Counted from the first letter of the stretch, positions 45,589-55,094 are shown. The stretch is 64,000 bases of DNA from JAUVPB01 sp965223695 (GCA_965223695.1 CBDCXJ010000034.1:62001-126000); one strand, 5' to 3'. Numbers and translations are program-made. Notes: generated by a model not told the origin, from the letters alone.

Positions 45589-45630
45589 CCACTGCGCAAC
45601 ACCCCTCCGCGTCCCCTGATCACCAGAATC

Positions 45631-45642
45631 CAAGGAAGGATC
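45631..45642 (+). promoter_or_regulatory. CsrA-binding candidate overlapping the fliC ribosome site
   Basis: CAAGGAAGGATC contains two GGA cores (45634-45636 and 45638-45640) inside the Shine-Dalgarno region nine bases before the fliC ATG at 45650. CsrA represses by covering such a site. Confidence 0.6.
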
Positions 45643-45649
45643 CCACTCC

Positions 45650-46438
45650 ATGTCCCTGCGAATTCAGAACAACATCGAGGCGTTCAACGCCCATCGACAG
45701 CTGACTGGCACGACCATGAAGCTCTCGAAGTCGATGGAGCGACTCGCCTCCGGCTACCGGATCAACCGGGCTGCCGATGATGCCGCCGGGCTCGCGATCT
45801 CGGAGAAGCTCCGAGCGCAGATCGGTGGCCTCGCTCAGGCACAGAGAAACGCTCAGGACGCAATCTCCCTCGTCGGCACTGCCGAGGGTGCGCTGGCCGA
45901 AGTGCACGCGATGCTTTCCCGAGTCCGAGACCTGGCCGTGCAGTTCAACAACGGCACGCTCTCGGCGGATGACAAGGCGGCGATCACGAACGAGGTCTCG
46001 CAGCTCTGCGCCGAGGTTGCTCGCATCGGGTCGGACACGAAGTTCAACGGCCTCGCCCTGCTCACGGGCAACGCCACGATCACGTTCCAGATGGGCCCGG
46101 ACGATGGGCAGACACTCGCCGTGACCGGCACGCAGCTGTTCGGCGCCAGCGGGGCGGTCGCCGCCGGAATCTTCAGCTTCAGCGGCACCGTGACCCTCGC
46201 GTCGATCGACGCCGCGATCCAGAACGTCGCGACTCAGCGCGCCACGTTCGGCTCGGCGATCAATAACCTCGCGGTGTTCGAGGAGAACCTGCAGGCGTCC
46301 GAGAGTCGCATCCGCGACGTGGACATGGCCCAGGAGATGGTGGAGTTCACAAAACTGCAGATCCTCCAGCAGGCGGGCACGGCGATGCTTGCGCAGGCGA
46401 ACCTCGCACCACAATCGGTGCTCTCGCTGCTGCAGTAG
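45650..46438 (+). CDS. fliC: Flagellin
   Basis: 262 residues. MSLRIQNNIEAFNAHRQLTGTTMKLSKSMERLASGYRINRAADDAAGLAISEKLRAQIGGLAQAQRNAQDAISLVGTAEGAL is the D0/D1 N-terminus, and NLAVFEENLQASESRIRDVDMAQEMVEFTKLQILQQAGTAMLAQANLAPQSVLSLLQ the C-terminus. Only about 40 residues separate the D1 halves, so there is hardly any D2/D3. A single Cys sits in SQLCAEVARIG. LSRVRDLAVQ aligns with the TLR5-recognised stretch. The product forms the filament; the modification genes that follow suggest it is decorated. Confidence 0.96.
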   Translation: MSLRIQNNIEAFNAHRQLTGTTMKLSKSMERLASGYRINRAADDAAGLAISEKLRAQIGGLAQAQRNAQDAISLVGTAEGALAEVHAMLSRVRDLAVQFNNGTLSADDKAAITNEVSQLCAEVARIGSDTKFNGLALLTGNATITFQMGPDDGQTLAVTGTQLFGASGAVAAGIFSFSGTVTLASIDAAIQNVATQRATFGSAINNLAVFEENLQASESRIRDVDMAQEMVEFTKLQILQQAGTAMLAQANLAPQSVLSLLQ

Positions 46439-46463
46439 ACGGGAACCGGAAATAGGAGTCGCG

Positions 46464-46506
46464 CAGGGGCGAGGTGAGCAGCCGGCTCACCCGCCCCTGT
46501 TTCGTT
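46464..46506 (+). terminator. Rho-independent terminator after fliC
   Basis: CAGGGGCG, a bulged base, GGTGAGC, a short loop, GCTCACC, then CGCCCCTG, followed by TTTCGTT: a long near-perfect stem with a short T-run, 25 bases after the flagellin stop. It separates fliC from the modification genes, which have their own promoter. Confidence 0.8.
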
Positions 46507-46543
46507 CTGGCCGCCCGCCGGCGCACGGGGCAGCCCCGGCGGC

Positions 46544-46570
46544 TCAACTGGACGGCATGAGAGCCGATCA
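46544..46570 (+). promoter_or_regulatory. Sigma-28-type promoter of the sulfotransferase gene
   Basis: TCAACTGG (46544-46551), 11 bases, GCCGATCA (46563-46570). It lies directly behind the fliC terminator and is followed by the ribosome site AAGGAG at 46571-46576 and the ATG at 46586. Confidence 0.65.
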
Positions 46571-46585
46571 AAGGAGTGCTCCACG

Positions 46586-47611
46586 ATGACGGCGCCCCCG
46601 ATCTTCATCACCGGACGCTTCCGCAGTGGCTCGACCATGCTGTGGAGCGTCTTCGATCGCGCCCCCGGCTGTCACGCGTTCTACGAGCCCTGCAACGACA
46701 ACCTCGGGGCGCACATGGCATACACGGCCCCGCACGTCTCACATCGCGGTGTCGCCGACTACTGGGACTCCTACGGCGAACACGTCAACCTCGTCCAGCG
46801 CCTTCACGATCCGGCATTCGGGATCACACGTCTCCTTCTCGAGGCAGATGACGACTGGCCGGCGCTCGAGCAATACATCTCCGAGCTCGCGAGCGCCTGC
46901 GCTCCGTCGCGCGCCGTCTTTCAGTTCAACCGCGTCGACTTCCGCTTGCCCTGGCTTCGACGCACGTTTCCAGAGGCGACGATCGTTCATCTCAAGCGCG
47001 ACCGACGCGACTCCTGGGACTCACTCACCCGTCATCTTCCGGACGACTGGCTGGACGACCCGCTGGATCTGCATGTCTACGACCTCACTCAGTGGTCGAT
47101 GGCGCTTGCCTACGACCTTCCCTTCCTCCTCGACCCGAGCATTGCCTCGCTCTACGAGCGGCACTCGGCGCTGTGGCGGCTGAGCGAGCTCGCCGCCGAC
47201 CGGTGCTCTGACCTGTCGCTCTCGCTCGAGCACGACTTCCTGGACGACCCGCTGATCGGTCTGAAGAAGTTGGTGGATCTGGGAGCGCTCGAGGCGAGTG
47301 CGGCTGCCGCGTCCGCTGGGCTAATCGAGCCCGCACAGTCGGCTGGTGGCGGCCGCTTCGTCCCGGCAGAGGGCTTCGACGTCATCGACGAGCGCGTCGA
47401 GGCGCGCCTCGACGCGCTCGGCCTGACGGCCGAGTTCGGACGTCAGCCGCTTCTCCAGATTCGCGCGAACAACGCGGCCGCCTGGGATCAGCTGCCCCAG
47501 CTGGATGCGCAGGAGCTGATCGATCGCTCGCTCGTGGCCTATGCCCACTGCCGGGGAGAGGTCACCGGGCTGCTGCACGCGATCCAGCAGCCGCAGCCGC
47601 AAGCGGCGTGA
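46586..47611 (+). CDS. Sulfotransferase family protein (flagellar modification)
   Basis: 341 residues. The 5'-phosphosulfate loop is FITGRFRSGSTMLWSVFDRAPG, close to the start as in PAPS-dependent sulfotransferases, and the 3'-phosphate motif is VHLKRDRRDSWDSLTRHL with the Arg/Ser pair. The remaining helices (SLSLEHDFLDDPLIGLKKLVDLGAL) fit the Sulfotransfer_3-like group. It would move sulfate from PAPS to a hydroxyl on sugar or tyrosine. Its place between flagellin and two glycosyltransferases, and its own sigma-28-type promoter, point to flagellin or flagellar glycan as the target. This is inference. Confidence 0.8.
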   Translation: MTAPPIFITGRFRSGSTMLWSVFDRAPGCHAFYEPCNDNLGAHMAYTAPHVSHRGVADYWDSYGEHVNLVQRLHDPAFGITRLLLEADDDWPALEQYISELASACAPSRAVFQFNRVDFRLPWLRRTFPEATIVHLKRDRRDSWDSLTRHLPDDWLDDPLDLHVYDLTQWSMALAYDLPFLLDPSIASLYERHSALWRLSELAADRCSDLSLSLEHDFLDDPLIGLKKLVDLGALEASAAAASAGLIEPAQSAGGGRFVPAEGFDVIDERVEARLDALGLTAEFGRQPLLQIRANNAAAWDQLPQLDAQELIDRSLVAYAHCRGEVTGLLHAIQQPQPQAA

Positions 47612-47625
47612 GCCGAGCACAGCCC

Positions 47626-47652
47626 TAAAAGGCGCCGCTCAGCAGTCGATTA
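47626..47652 (+). promoter_or_regulatory. Sigma-28-type promoter of the glycosyltransferase operon
   Basis: TAAAAGGC (47626-47633), 11 bases, GTCGATTA (47645-47652). Only 8 bases separate the -10 box from the ATG at 47661, so the mRNA would be leaderless or nearly so; AGAGG at 47653-47657 may still help. Confidence 0.65.
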
Positions 47653-47660
47653 AGAGGTCG

Positions 47661-50272
47661 ATGGCGTCCCCTGCCCTCGACTCGCCTGGCGGCGGCGTTC
47701 AACGCACGCTCCCCGCGGTCTGGCTCGCGCCCCTTCTCGATCCCTCGGGCTATGCCGACGAGGCCCGCAACTTCTTGCTCTCGCTCGAACGCTCGGGCTA
47801 CCAGGTGGCTGCGCGCAACGTGCAGCTGAGCGGGTTCAACGGCGGCCTGAGCGGAGTCTCAGCACAGGTTGTCGAGCGCGCCCTCGCGCGCGATGCCCCG
47901 GAGGGTGATTTCGCCTTTGTGCGCCACATGCAGCCGACCCCCACAGAGCACCCCTATCCCGAGCGTGGTCCAGCCGTCATGCGCACGATGTTCGAGACCG
48001 ACCGGATTCCCCACCACTGGCGGCCGTGGCTGCTCGACGTCGACGAGATCTGGCTTCCCTGCCCGCACAACATCGAGGCCTTCCAACGCTCGGGCATTCC
48101 GGCAGAGCGCCTGCGCCTGCTCCCGGGGACGATCGACTTCGAGCACTTCGATCCGGCGAGCCGGATCAGCCCGACGAGCCCCGCGGCTTCACGTTCCTCA
48201 CGAACTTCGACTTCACCGATCGCAAAGGCTGGAACATCCTGCTCGATGCCTGGGCCGAGGCCTTCGAACCCGGCGACGACGTCACGCTGGTCCTCAAGTG
48301 CGTCGCGCTGCACAGCAGCGAGGACGAGATCAGAGCCCGTATCGATGCCCATCTCGACGGGCGCGAGACGGCGCCGGTGATCCTGAACACGTCGATCCTT
48401 CCGATCGCCGAGCTGCCGCGGGTCTATGCGAACGCCGACGCCTACGTTCTCGCAACTCGCGGTGAGGGCTGGGGCCGCCCCTACATGGAGGCGATGTCGA
48501 TGGGTCTCCCGACGATCGGGAGCCGTTGGGGAGGCAATCTTGCCTTCATGAACGACGAGAACTCCTGGCTGATCGAAGGTGAGGTCGCACCGATCGAGCG
48601 GTGGGACCCGCTGCCCGAGAGTATGTGGAGAGGCCACCGCTGGTTCAAGCCAGACCATGACTCGCTGGTCAGCCTCATGCGCGAGGTCCGCGCCGGAGGC
48701 AAGGAGGCGAGCATCAAGGCGACCTTTGCCCGCGAAGACCTGCTGTCGCGCTACGGACCGCAGCAGATCGCCGCCCGCCTCACCGAGCTCTGCGAGGCGG
48801 TGATCGAGTCGTGGCGAGAGCGCTCGGCGCGCGCCGTCACCTGCGTCTGGCGCGGCGAGTGGGGCGCAGGGAACTCACTCTCGATCGTCAACGACGAGCT
48901 GGCGGGAAAGCTCGAGGACGATGGCGAGACGATCAAGAGGCTCGCGCCGGAGTCGCGTCGCGCAGAGCTCGACGTGCCCGGCATCTCGCACCACTGGCCG
49001 CCGAAGTTCGCTGCGCCGAGCGAAGGGCCCTTCGTGCTGATCCAGCCCTGGGAATTCGGCGCAGTACCACCAGGATGGGTCAGTCAGATCCGCGATCTCG
49101 TCGACGAGGTCTGGACACCATCAGAGGCGTCGCGCCAGACCTACCTGCGCGCCGGCGTCGCGGCCGACCTCGTGCACGTGGTCCCCAACGGAGTCGATCT
49201 GGAGCGCTTCCGGCCGGAGGGACCGCGCCGCGAGATCGCCGGAGCGCGAGGAACTGTATTCCTCTTCGTCGGGGGCGCGACCATCAGAAAGGGCATCGAC
49301 GTTCTGCTCGAGGCCTGGGCGCGCGCGTTCACGAGTGCCGACGATGTGAGCCTCGTCGTCAAGTCCTTCGGAGGGGGGACGGTCTACCGTGGCCAGACGT
49401 ACGAGGACGGTGTCGTCGCCTACCGCGATCATCCCGGCACGCCCGACGTTGTCTTGCTCGACGAGGAGATCGGCTACGAGGAGCTGCCGGCCCTGTACCG
49501 GGCCGCCCACGTTCTCGTGCAGCCCTACCGCGGCGAGGGATTCTGCCTGCCCGCCCTCGAGGCGCTCGCCTGCGGCCGACCCGTCATCGCGACTGCCAAC
49601 GGCCCGACCGACGATTTCGTGACGAACGAGTGCGGCTGGTTGATCCCCTCGCGCCGCGTTCCGGTTCAGCCCGCGACGCTCCCGGCCTCGCTCCATCCAG
49701 GCGAGCCGGGCTTCCTGCTCGAACCCGACGTCGATGCCCTCGTCGACGCGTTCCGCGATGCGGCCGATGCGAGCGCACGAGACCCCCGGGCGCAAATCGC
49801 TCGAGCGCACGCGGAAGCCCTCACCTGGGCCGATGCAGCGGATACGGCGCGCCTGCGACTTCGGGAGCTGCGCGGCCGAACGCCTGTCCGCCACATCGCT
49901 CCGGCAACCGTCCCCGATCGTCGCAAGGTCCTGTTCACCGTGCTCGCCGACTGGGAGCGACCCGAGACCTGGAAAACGCCGCTGCTGGCCTACGTCGAGG
50001 CCTTTGCCCCCGACGACGACACCACGCTGGTGCTGGCGGCAGCCGACGAGACAGCCGCAACACAGGCGATCATGAGCGAGATTGAGACGTCTGGCATCGA
50101 CGCGTCTGCGCTTCCCGACATCGCCCTAGCGGCAAGCGACGACGAGCACGCGATCTCGCTGCAGCTCGGCGGTGACGCCGTGATCGCGGCCGACGGCTAC
50201 GAGCCCTCACGCGCCCGGCGCGTCCTACCCCCCGAACCGAGCGCCCTGCGTGCGCTCGCCAGCGCGGCATAG
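47661..50272 (+). CDS. Multi-domain GT4 glycosyltransferase (flagellar modification; one frameshift)
   Basis: About 870 residues after repair. The first GT4-like unit begins AVWLAPLLDPSGYADEARNFLLSLERSGYQV and runs to IPAERLRLLPGTIDFEHFDPASR. At 48163-48164 the frame shifts (one base short) and continues DQPDEPRGFTFLTNFDFTDRKGWNILLDAWAEAF, ...YVLATRGEGWGRPYMEAMSMGLPTIGSRWGGNLAFM. A second complete GT4 follows (AVTCVWRGEWGAGNSLSIVNDEL, VVPNGVDLERFRPEG, FVGGATIRKGIDVLLEAWARAF, GEGFCLPALEALACGRPVIAT). The end holds a third, partial unit (VLFTVLADWERPETWKTPLLAYVEAFAPDDDTTLVLA). It would add sugars in the cytoplasm, probably to flagellin. The TPR-GT2 gene follows. Confidence 0.8.
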
Positions 50273-50287
50273 AGACCTAGGAGCGCC

Positions 50288-52744
50288 ATGGGCATTCGCA
50301 CCGTCACGCTGGATACGACGCAGACCGCGCAACCACGCAGCCGCGAGCAGTGGCGACGCCGGGTCGAGGAAACGGTCGAAACGGGCGCGCATGCGCTCGA
50401 GCAAGGACGCTTCGAGGAGCTGCGAAGCGTGTTCGACGAGATCGCGACCTGGGAAGATCGACAGCGCGCTTATCAGGCCCAACGGCAACTCGTAGAGCTG
50501 GTCAGCGCCATCAGCGACCAGGTGCCCGGTCCGCTGCTGATCGACCTCTACGAGATCACCCTGGATGTCCTGCTCGATGCACTCGAGCGCGAGCCGCACG
50601 AGCCGGTCATCCTCAACGTCACCGGCACGCTTCTCTTCGAGTTGCTCGACGACGCCGGATCGGAGGCGCTGTTCAGGGCGGCCGCCAAGCTCGACCCCGA
50701 GCTTCCCCACGTCCGCAAGAACCTGAAGGCGGTTCAGGCCCGCAAGCGAGGCCCCGGTCGCGCGCCCCGACGCGGCAAGGCCGCCGTCAGGATGCGGGCG
50801 CTGAGCCATCGGGCTCGCCGCGTCGCGGCGAGCGCCAAGCCCCTCAAGGGGCTCTCCCTGAGCCTTTGCATGATCGTCAAGGACGAAGAGGAGATGCTGC
50901 CGGGCTGCCTCGAAGCCATCGCCTCCGAGGTCGACGAGATCATCATCGTCGACACGGGCTCGAGCGATCGCACAGTCGAGATCGCCGAGTCGTTCGGAGC
51001 AACGGTCGTCGAGTTCCCGTGGAACGGCTCGTTCTCGGATGCCCGAAACGTTTCGCTCGAACGAGCGACCGGCGACTGGCTGATCTATCTCGACGCAGAC
51101 GAGCACCTGATGCCCGGCGACGCGCGGCGCTTGCGCGAGCTCGTCTCGAAGACCTGGCGCGAGGGCTTCTACCTCGTCGAGACCAACTACACCGGCGGAG
51201 ACGACAGCGGCTCGGCCGTCACCCACCTGGCTCTGCGCATGTTCCGCAATCGTCCCGAGTACCGCTTCGAGGGCCGCATTCACGAACAGAAGACCCAGAC
51301 GATGCCCACCTACCTGCCCGAACGATTCGAGACGACCACGATCCGCATTCGCCACTACGGCTACCTCTCGAGCCGGATCAACCAGAAGGACAAGTCGCGC
51401 CGAAACCTCGAGCTGCTCGAGGAAGAGACCCGGCACAATCGCGACGCATTCGCGCTGTTCAACCTCGGCTCCGAGTACCTGGCCCTGGCCGAGGCCGACG
51501 ACGCTCGCGAGCACTTCGACGAGGCGTGGACGCGGGTTCTCGAGGACAAGGAGAAGCTGGGCGAGGGCTACGTTCCGCTGCTCGCGAGCCGTGTCGTGCG
51601 CGCACGACGCGAGGCCGAGGACTTCGCCGCGGCGCAGGACGCGATCGAGGAGGCGCTTCGCATCTTTCCCGATCACACCGATCTGGTCTTCGAGGCCGCG
51701 CTGTGCGCGCTCGCGCTCGAGGAGCTCGACGCCGCGCGCACTCATGCCAGGAGCTGCCTGAAGATGGGCGATGCGCCGGCCAAGTACTCGGCAACGGTCG
51801 GCGCCGGCTCCTTTCTCGCTCTCAACCTCCTCGGCGAGATCGCCCAGCGACAGGGCCAGAAAGCGGATGCAGAGGAAGTCTGGATGCGCTCGCTCAGGGA
51901 GCACCCGCAGTATCTGGCGCCCGTCTTTCCGCTCGCCAGCGCGATGTTCGAGCGGGACGCAAGCCCAGACGAGGTCGCGGCGGAGATCCCGACGACGCGG
52001 CCGAGCGCACTACTCCTTGCGGCAACGGCCTGCTACGAGGCGGGCCACGCCGAGACGACAGCCGAGTGGTTTCGGCGCGTGCTCGAGCGCCAGCCGGCGA
52101 ACGGCGCCGCTCGAATCGGCCTGATCGAGTCGTTGCTCTCCCTGAGGAACTACGACGAGGCGATCGAGGAAGCGGCTGAAGAGCCCGACGACTCACCCGT
52201 TCGGGCACAGGCAGCCGTATCCCAGCTCTTCGCGCTGGCCGTCAGTCGCAACACGAACGCGCTCGGCGCGGCGCTGGTCGGTGCCGAAGGGGCCCGGGTG
52301 GGCGCGCAACAGCTCCAGCTCTACCGTGCCTGGCACCGAGTTCTGAGCGGCGAGGAGGCGCCCGCCGCGCTGCCGGCAGACATCGCACTCCCAGCGTCGA
52401 CGGCGCTCGAGGCTCTGCTCAGGATCCAGGAGTTCGACGCCTTTGCCGGCCTCCTTCCGGTGTATGAGTCGACGGCCCTCGAGGCCCGCGAGCGGCGCGA
52501 GCTTCTAGCCCAGATCTATCTGCGGCGCGGGTTCCTCGAGTCTGCCGCCGACGAGTGGATCTCGATTGCCCAGACCACCCCCGACGCCAACGCCATGATC
52601 GGGCTCTCGCAGGTCGCCGTGGCACGCGGATTCGACGAGGACGCCCTGCACCTGGCCGACGAGGCGATCGCTCTCGAGCCGGCGAGCAAGCGGGCTCAGA
52701 AGTACCGCTCGGCGCTGAAGGAAAGGGCGGCAGCCGCATCCTGA
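50288..52744 (+). CDS. GT2 glycosyltransferase with TPR repeats
   Basis: 818 residues behind an AGGAG site. The N-terminal 190 residues are helical, TPR-like. The GT2 domain starts LSLCMIVKDEEEMLPGCLEAIASEVDEIIIVDTGSSDRTVEIAESFGATVVEFPWNGSFSDARNVSLERATGDWLIYLDADEHLMP (DTGSSD and DAD motifs) and covers about 220 residues. The remaining C-terminal half is TPR-like (NLGSEYLALAEADDAREHFDEAW, ALEELDAARTHARSCLKMG, LYRAWHRVLSGEE). The GT2-TPR layout is that of SunS-like and flagellin/adhesin glycosyltransferases where TPRs hold the acceptor protein. It ends eight bases before the flaG promoter, so flagellin is a plausible acceptor. Confidence 0.82.
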   Translation: MGIRTVTLDTTQTAQPRSREQWRRRVEETVETGAHALEQGRFEELRSVFDEIATWEDRQRAYQAQRQLVELVSAISDQVPGPLLIDLYEITLDVLLDALEREPHEPVILNVTGTLLFELLDDAGSEALFRAAAKLDPELPHVRKNLKAVQARKRGPGRAPRRGKAAVRMRALSHRARRVAASAKPLKGLSLSLCMIVKDEEEMLPGCLEAIASEVDEIIIVDTGSSDRTVEIAESFGATVVEFPWNGSFSDARNVSLERATGDWLIYLDADEHLMPGDARRLRELVSKTWREGFYLVETNYTGGDDSGSAVTHLALRMFRNRPEYRFEGRIHEQKTQTMPTYLPERFETTTIRIRHYGYLSSRINQKDKSRRNLELLEEETRHNRDAFALFNLGSEYLALAEADDAREHFDEAWTRVLEDKEKLGEGYVPLLASRVVRARREAEDFAAAQDAIEEALRIFPDHTDLVFEAALCALALEELDAARTHARSCLKMGDAPAKYSATVGAGSFLALNLLGEIAQRQGQKADAEEVWMRSLREHPQYLAPVFPLASAMFERDASPDEVAAEIPTTRPSALLLAATACYEAGHAETTAEWFRRVLERQPANGAARIGLIESLLSLRNYDEAIEEAAEEPDDSPVRAQAAVSQLFALAVSRNTNALGAALVGAEGARVGAQQLQLYRAWHRVLSGEEAPAALPADIALPASTALEALLRIQEFDAFAGLLPVYESTALEARERRELLAQIYLRRGFLESAADEWISIAQTTPDANAMIGLSQVAVARGFDEDALHLADEAIALEPASKRAQKYRSALKERAAAAS

Positions 52745-52749
52745 GTGCC

Positions 52750-52776
52750 TAAATTCCAGCAAACACAGGTCGATAA
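52750..52776 (+). promoter_or_regulatory. Sigma-28-type promoter of flaG-fliD
   Basis: TAAATTCC (52750-52757), 11 bases, GTCGATAA (52769-52776). This is the closest match of the six to TAAAGTTT-N11-GCCGATAA. It starts six bases after the stop of the GT2-TPR gene. Confidence 0.8.
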
Positions 52777-52822
52777 GCCGGTCACGTCGCCTCCACTGGA
52801 GCGGCAGGTAGGGGAGTTAGGG

Positions 52823-53170
52823 GTGATTGAGAAACTGGCGAACGCCGACTGGACGCACGAGATCTTTCCTGACCGCAAGCCAGCGACGGAAACGCCGTCG
52901 GTGCGCGAGACTGGTCCGACGGCGCCTTCGCCGATCACACCGAGCCCACCCCCCGATGCGCTCGAAGAGCTGGATCGGGCGGCCCTCGCACTCGAAGAGC
53001 TCGCCAGCCGCGGCCTGCGCGTTGCGCTGGACGTCGATCAGCGCGGCGGGGCGATTCGTTTCGAGGTCGTGGACGGAAACGGCAATGTCGCCGAGATCTC
53101 CTCGGTGCGACTTCTCGACTTGCTCAACACCGGCGGTGCAGAGGGCCTCCTCTTCGACGCCAGCGGATAG
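52823..53170 (+). CDS. flaG: FlaG family flagellar protein
   Basis: 115 residues from GTG 52823; this start was preferred to an earlier GTG because the promoter at 52750 lies inside the longer frame and GGGGAG precedes 52823. The N-terminus is disordered and Pro-rich. The C-terminal LDRAALALEELASRGLRVALDVDQRGGAIRFEVVDGNGNVAEISSVRLLDLL is the FlaG domain (helix followed by three strands, usually '...VIRQIPPEE.L'). FlaG influences filament length and is normally next to fliD, as here. Confidence 0.78.
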   Translation: MIEKLANADWTHEIFPDRKPATETPSVRETGPTAPSPITPSPPPDALEELDRAALALEELASRGLRVALDVDQRGGAIRFEVVDGNGNVAEISSVRLLDLLNTGGAEGLLFDASG

Positions 53171-53181
53171 CGCAATCGCAC

Positions 53182-54612
53182 ATGTCGCAACTTCCAATCA
53201 TCAACTTCGGCGGTCTCGCCTCGGGCATCGACACCAATGCGCTCGTCGACGCCCTCCTCGCTGTTCAGCGGCGCCCTCAGATCCGCGTCCAGCAGCAACA
53301 GGTCGTCGAGGAGGCGCGCAAGGACGCCCTACGCGACGTCAAGACCCGGCTCGTGAACCTGCAGAGCGCAGTGACGAGCCTGCGCGACGCGGCCACCTGG
53401 GGAGACGTGCAGACGGTCGCGTCGAGCGACAGCGAAAAACTCGACGCCACCCGCACCGGCGGTGCGGCGCCGGGCGCCTACGACGTGGTCGTGACCGAGC
53501 TCGCCCGCGCCCAACAGGTTCGGCAGGGCACCGGCGGCGCGACGTCAGCGTCCGCGGCAGGCACGTTCGATGTCAGTGTCGGTAGCGGCAGCGTGTTCTC
53601 GGTCGCAATCGACGCCGGCGACGATCTCGACGCGATCGCGGGCAAGATCAACTCGACGACCAACATCCCCGTCTACGCCACGGTCGTATCCGATCGCCTC
53701 TACATCTCCGGACGGACGACCGGTGCCTCGCAGACGATCACCGTCGCGAACACCGCGCTGGCGGACGAGCTCAACCTCAACACCTCCGGCGGCGCAAACC
53801 TGGCCGAGACCACGATCACGGCGCAAAGCGCGAGCTTCTCCGTCAACGGCACCGCACAGACCTCGGAGTCGAACACGGTCGCCGACGCGATCGCCGGCGT
53901 CTCTCTCTCGCTCAAAGCAAAGACGACGGGAACGACGATCTCGGTGGGAGCGCCAGGAGCCGATACCGACAAGGTCAAGCAGGTGCTCGAGGACTTCGTC
54001 GAGCAGTACAACTCGACGATCACGTTCATTCGCGACGAGCTCGACGAGAAGCGGATCCTCGCGCCCGAGACCGATGACGAGCGGCGCCAGGGCGTCCTGC
54101 GCTCGGACACCGGGTTGACGTCGCTTGTGAGCAACCTCCGCGCCGCCGTTGCCGATATCTTCACGGGCCAACCGAGCGCGGTTGACCAGCTCTCTGAGAT
54201 CGGGCTCTCGACCGGCGCCACGACCGGCACGGGCGAGCTCAACCAGAACGCCGTCGACGGCTTGCTCACGCTCGACGCAGACGCGCTCGTCGCCAAGCTG
54301 AACACCAATTTCTCTGACGTCAAGACGATGCTCACGAACATCACCGGCACCTACGAGACAGAAGGGTTCGCTCAGCGACTCGACCGGCTCCTGACGCCGT
54401 TCACCAAGACCAGCGGCGTGCTCGACCTCAGAATCACGGCAGAGGACAGCCTGTTGGCGACCCTGGCGAAACGCGAGGAGACGATCGAGCTGCGCCTCGA
54501 GGAGCGTGAACGCAACCTGCGTCGCCAGTTCACCGCGATGGAAGTGGCCCTCGCCGCAGCTCAGTCTCAGGGCGCGTATCTCGCTGCCAACCTCTCGCGT
54601 CTCGGCCCGTAG
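53182..54612 (+). CDS. fliD: Flagellar filament cap protein FliD
   Basis: 476 residues. INFGGLASGIDTNALVDALLAVQRRPQIRVQQQQ is the FliD N-terminus (GLASGIDT), and LTSLVSNLRAAVADIFTG, LSEIGLSTG, LDADALVAKLNTNFSDVKTML the C-terminal FliD_C motif, ending ERNLRRQFTAMEVALAAAQSQGAYLAANLSRL. It forms the pentameric or hexameric cap under which flagellin folds. flaG is 11 bases upstream and fliS follows behind its own promoter. Confidence 0.95.
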   Translation: MSQLPIINFGGLASGIDTNALVDALLAVQRRPQIRVQQQQVVEEARKDALRDVKTRLVNLQSAVTSLRDAATWGDVQTVASSDSEKLDATRTGGAAPGAYDVVVTELARAQQVRQGTGGATSASAAGTFDVSVGSGSVFSVAIDAGDDLDAIAGKINSTTNIPVYATVVSDRLYISGRTTGASQTITVANTALADELNLNTSGGANLAETTITAQSASFSVNGTAQTSESNTVADAIAGVSLSLKAKTTGTTISVGAPGADTDKVKQVLEDFVEQYNSTITFIRDELDEKRILAPETDDERRQGVLRSDTGLTSLVSNLRAAVADIFTGQPSAVDQLSEIGLSTGATTGTGELNQNAVDGLLTLDADALVAKLNTNFSDVKTMLTNITGTYETEGFAQRLDRLLTPFTKTSGVLDLRITAEDSLLATLAKREETIELRLEERERNLRRQFTAMEVALAAAQSQGAYLAANLSRLGP

Positions 54613-54646
54613 CTAGCCGCGCGATCTGAACACGTGGCGCACAATC

Positions 54647-54673
54647 TCAAACTGACGCGGCTGTCGCCGACTA
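54647..54673 (+). promoter_or_regulatory. Sigma-28-type promoter of fliS
   Basis: TCAAACTG (54647-54654), 11 bases, GCCGACTA (54666-54673), followed by CCCGG. The ATG of fliS is 13 bases after the -10 box. The pattern, including the CCCGG behind it, repeats the flgF site at 40306. Confidence 0.75.
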
Positions 54674-54686
54674 CCCGGGCGCGGCG

Positions 54687-55094
54687 ATGAATCAGTACGC
54701 GAACGCCAACCAGGCCTACACATCGGCCAGCGTCATGACGGCTCCGCCGGCGAGACTCGTTGTCATGCTCTACGACGGCGCGATTCGATTTCTCGGGCAG
54801 GCGGCGACCGCGATGCGTGCCGGCGACGCGAACGCGACGCGCGATCGACTACGCCGCGCCGAGGCGATCATCGAAGAGCTCAACGTCTCGCTCGACATGA
54901 GCCAGGGCGAGATCTCGACCCGGCTGCGCTCGATCTACCTGTTCTGCAAGCGCCACTTGATAGAGGCACACCTACGCGGCGACGTGGCCGCCGTCGAAGA
55001 GGTCATCCGGCTGCTCGGCGAGCTGCGCGAGTCGTGGTTCGAGCTCGCGGCCGCGGCTGGCGATGCGAACCCGCGGACTCCGGCCGCAGCGTGA
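54687..55094 (+). CDS. fliS: Flagellar secretion chaperone FliS
   Basis: 135 residues. ANQAYTSASVMTAPPARLVVMLYDGAIRFLGQAATAMRAGDANATRDRLRRAEAIIEELNVSLDMSQGEISTRLRSIYLFCKRHLIEAHLRGDVAAVEEVIRLLGELRESW is a full FliS four-helix bundle. It binds newly made flagellin and keeps it unfolded for export. It overlaps fliT by 4 bases (GTGA). Confidence 0.95.
   Translation: MNQYANANQAYTSASVMTAPPARLVVMLYDGAIRFLGQAATAMRAGDANATRDRLRRAEAIIEELNVSLDMSQGEISTRLRSIYLFCKRHLIEAHLRGDVAAVEEVIRLLGELRESWFELAAAAGDANPRTPAAA

Noticed and set aside
45596..45622. Possible sigma-28-type promoter before fliC (GCAACACC-N11-CCTGATCA)
   Set aside because: The spacing is right but both boxes have two or more mismatches compared with the six accepted sites. 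fliC may instead be read from the flgF promoter. Left out as a feature.
50225..51904. 559-codon open frame antisense to the GT2-TPR gene
   Set aside because: High-GC codon bias leaves long open antisense frames; the product has no domain motifs, while the plus strand encodes clear GT2 and TPR motifs.
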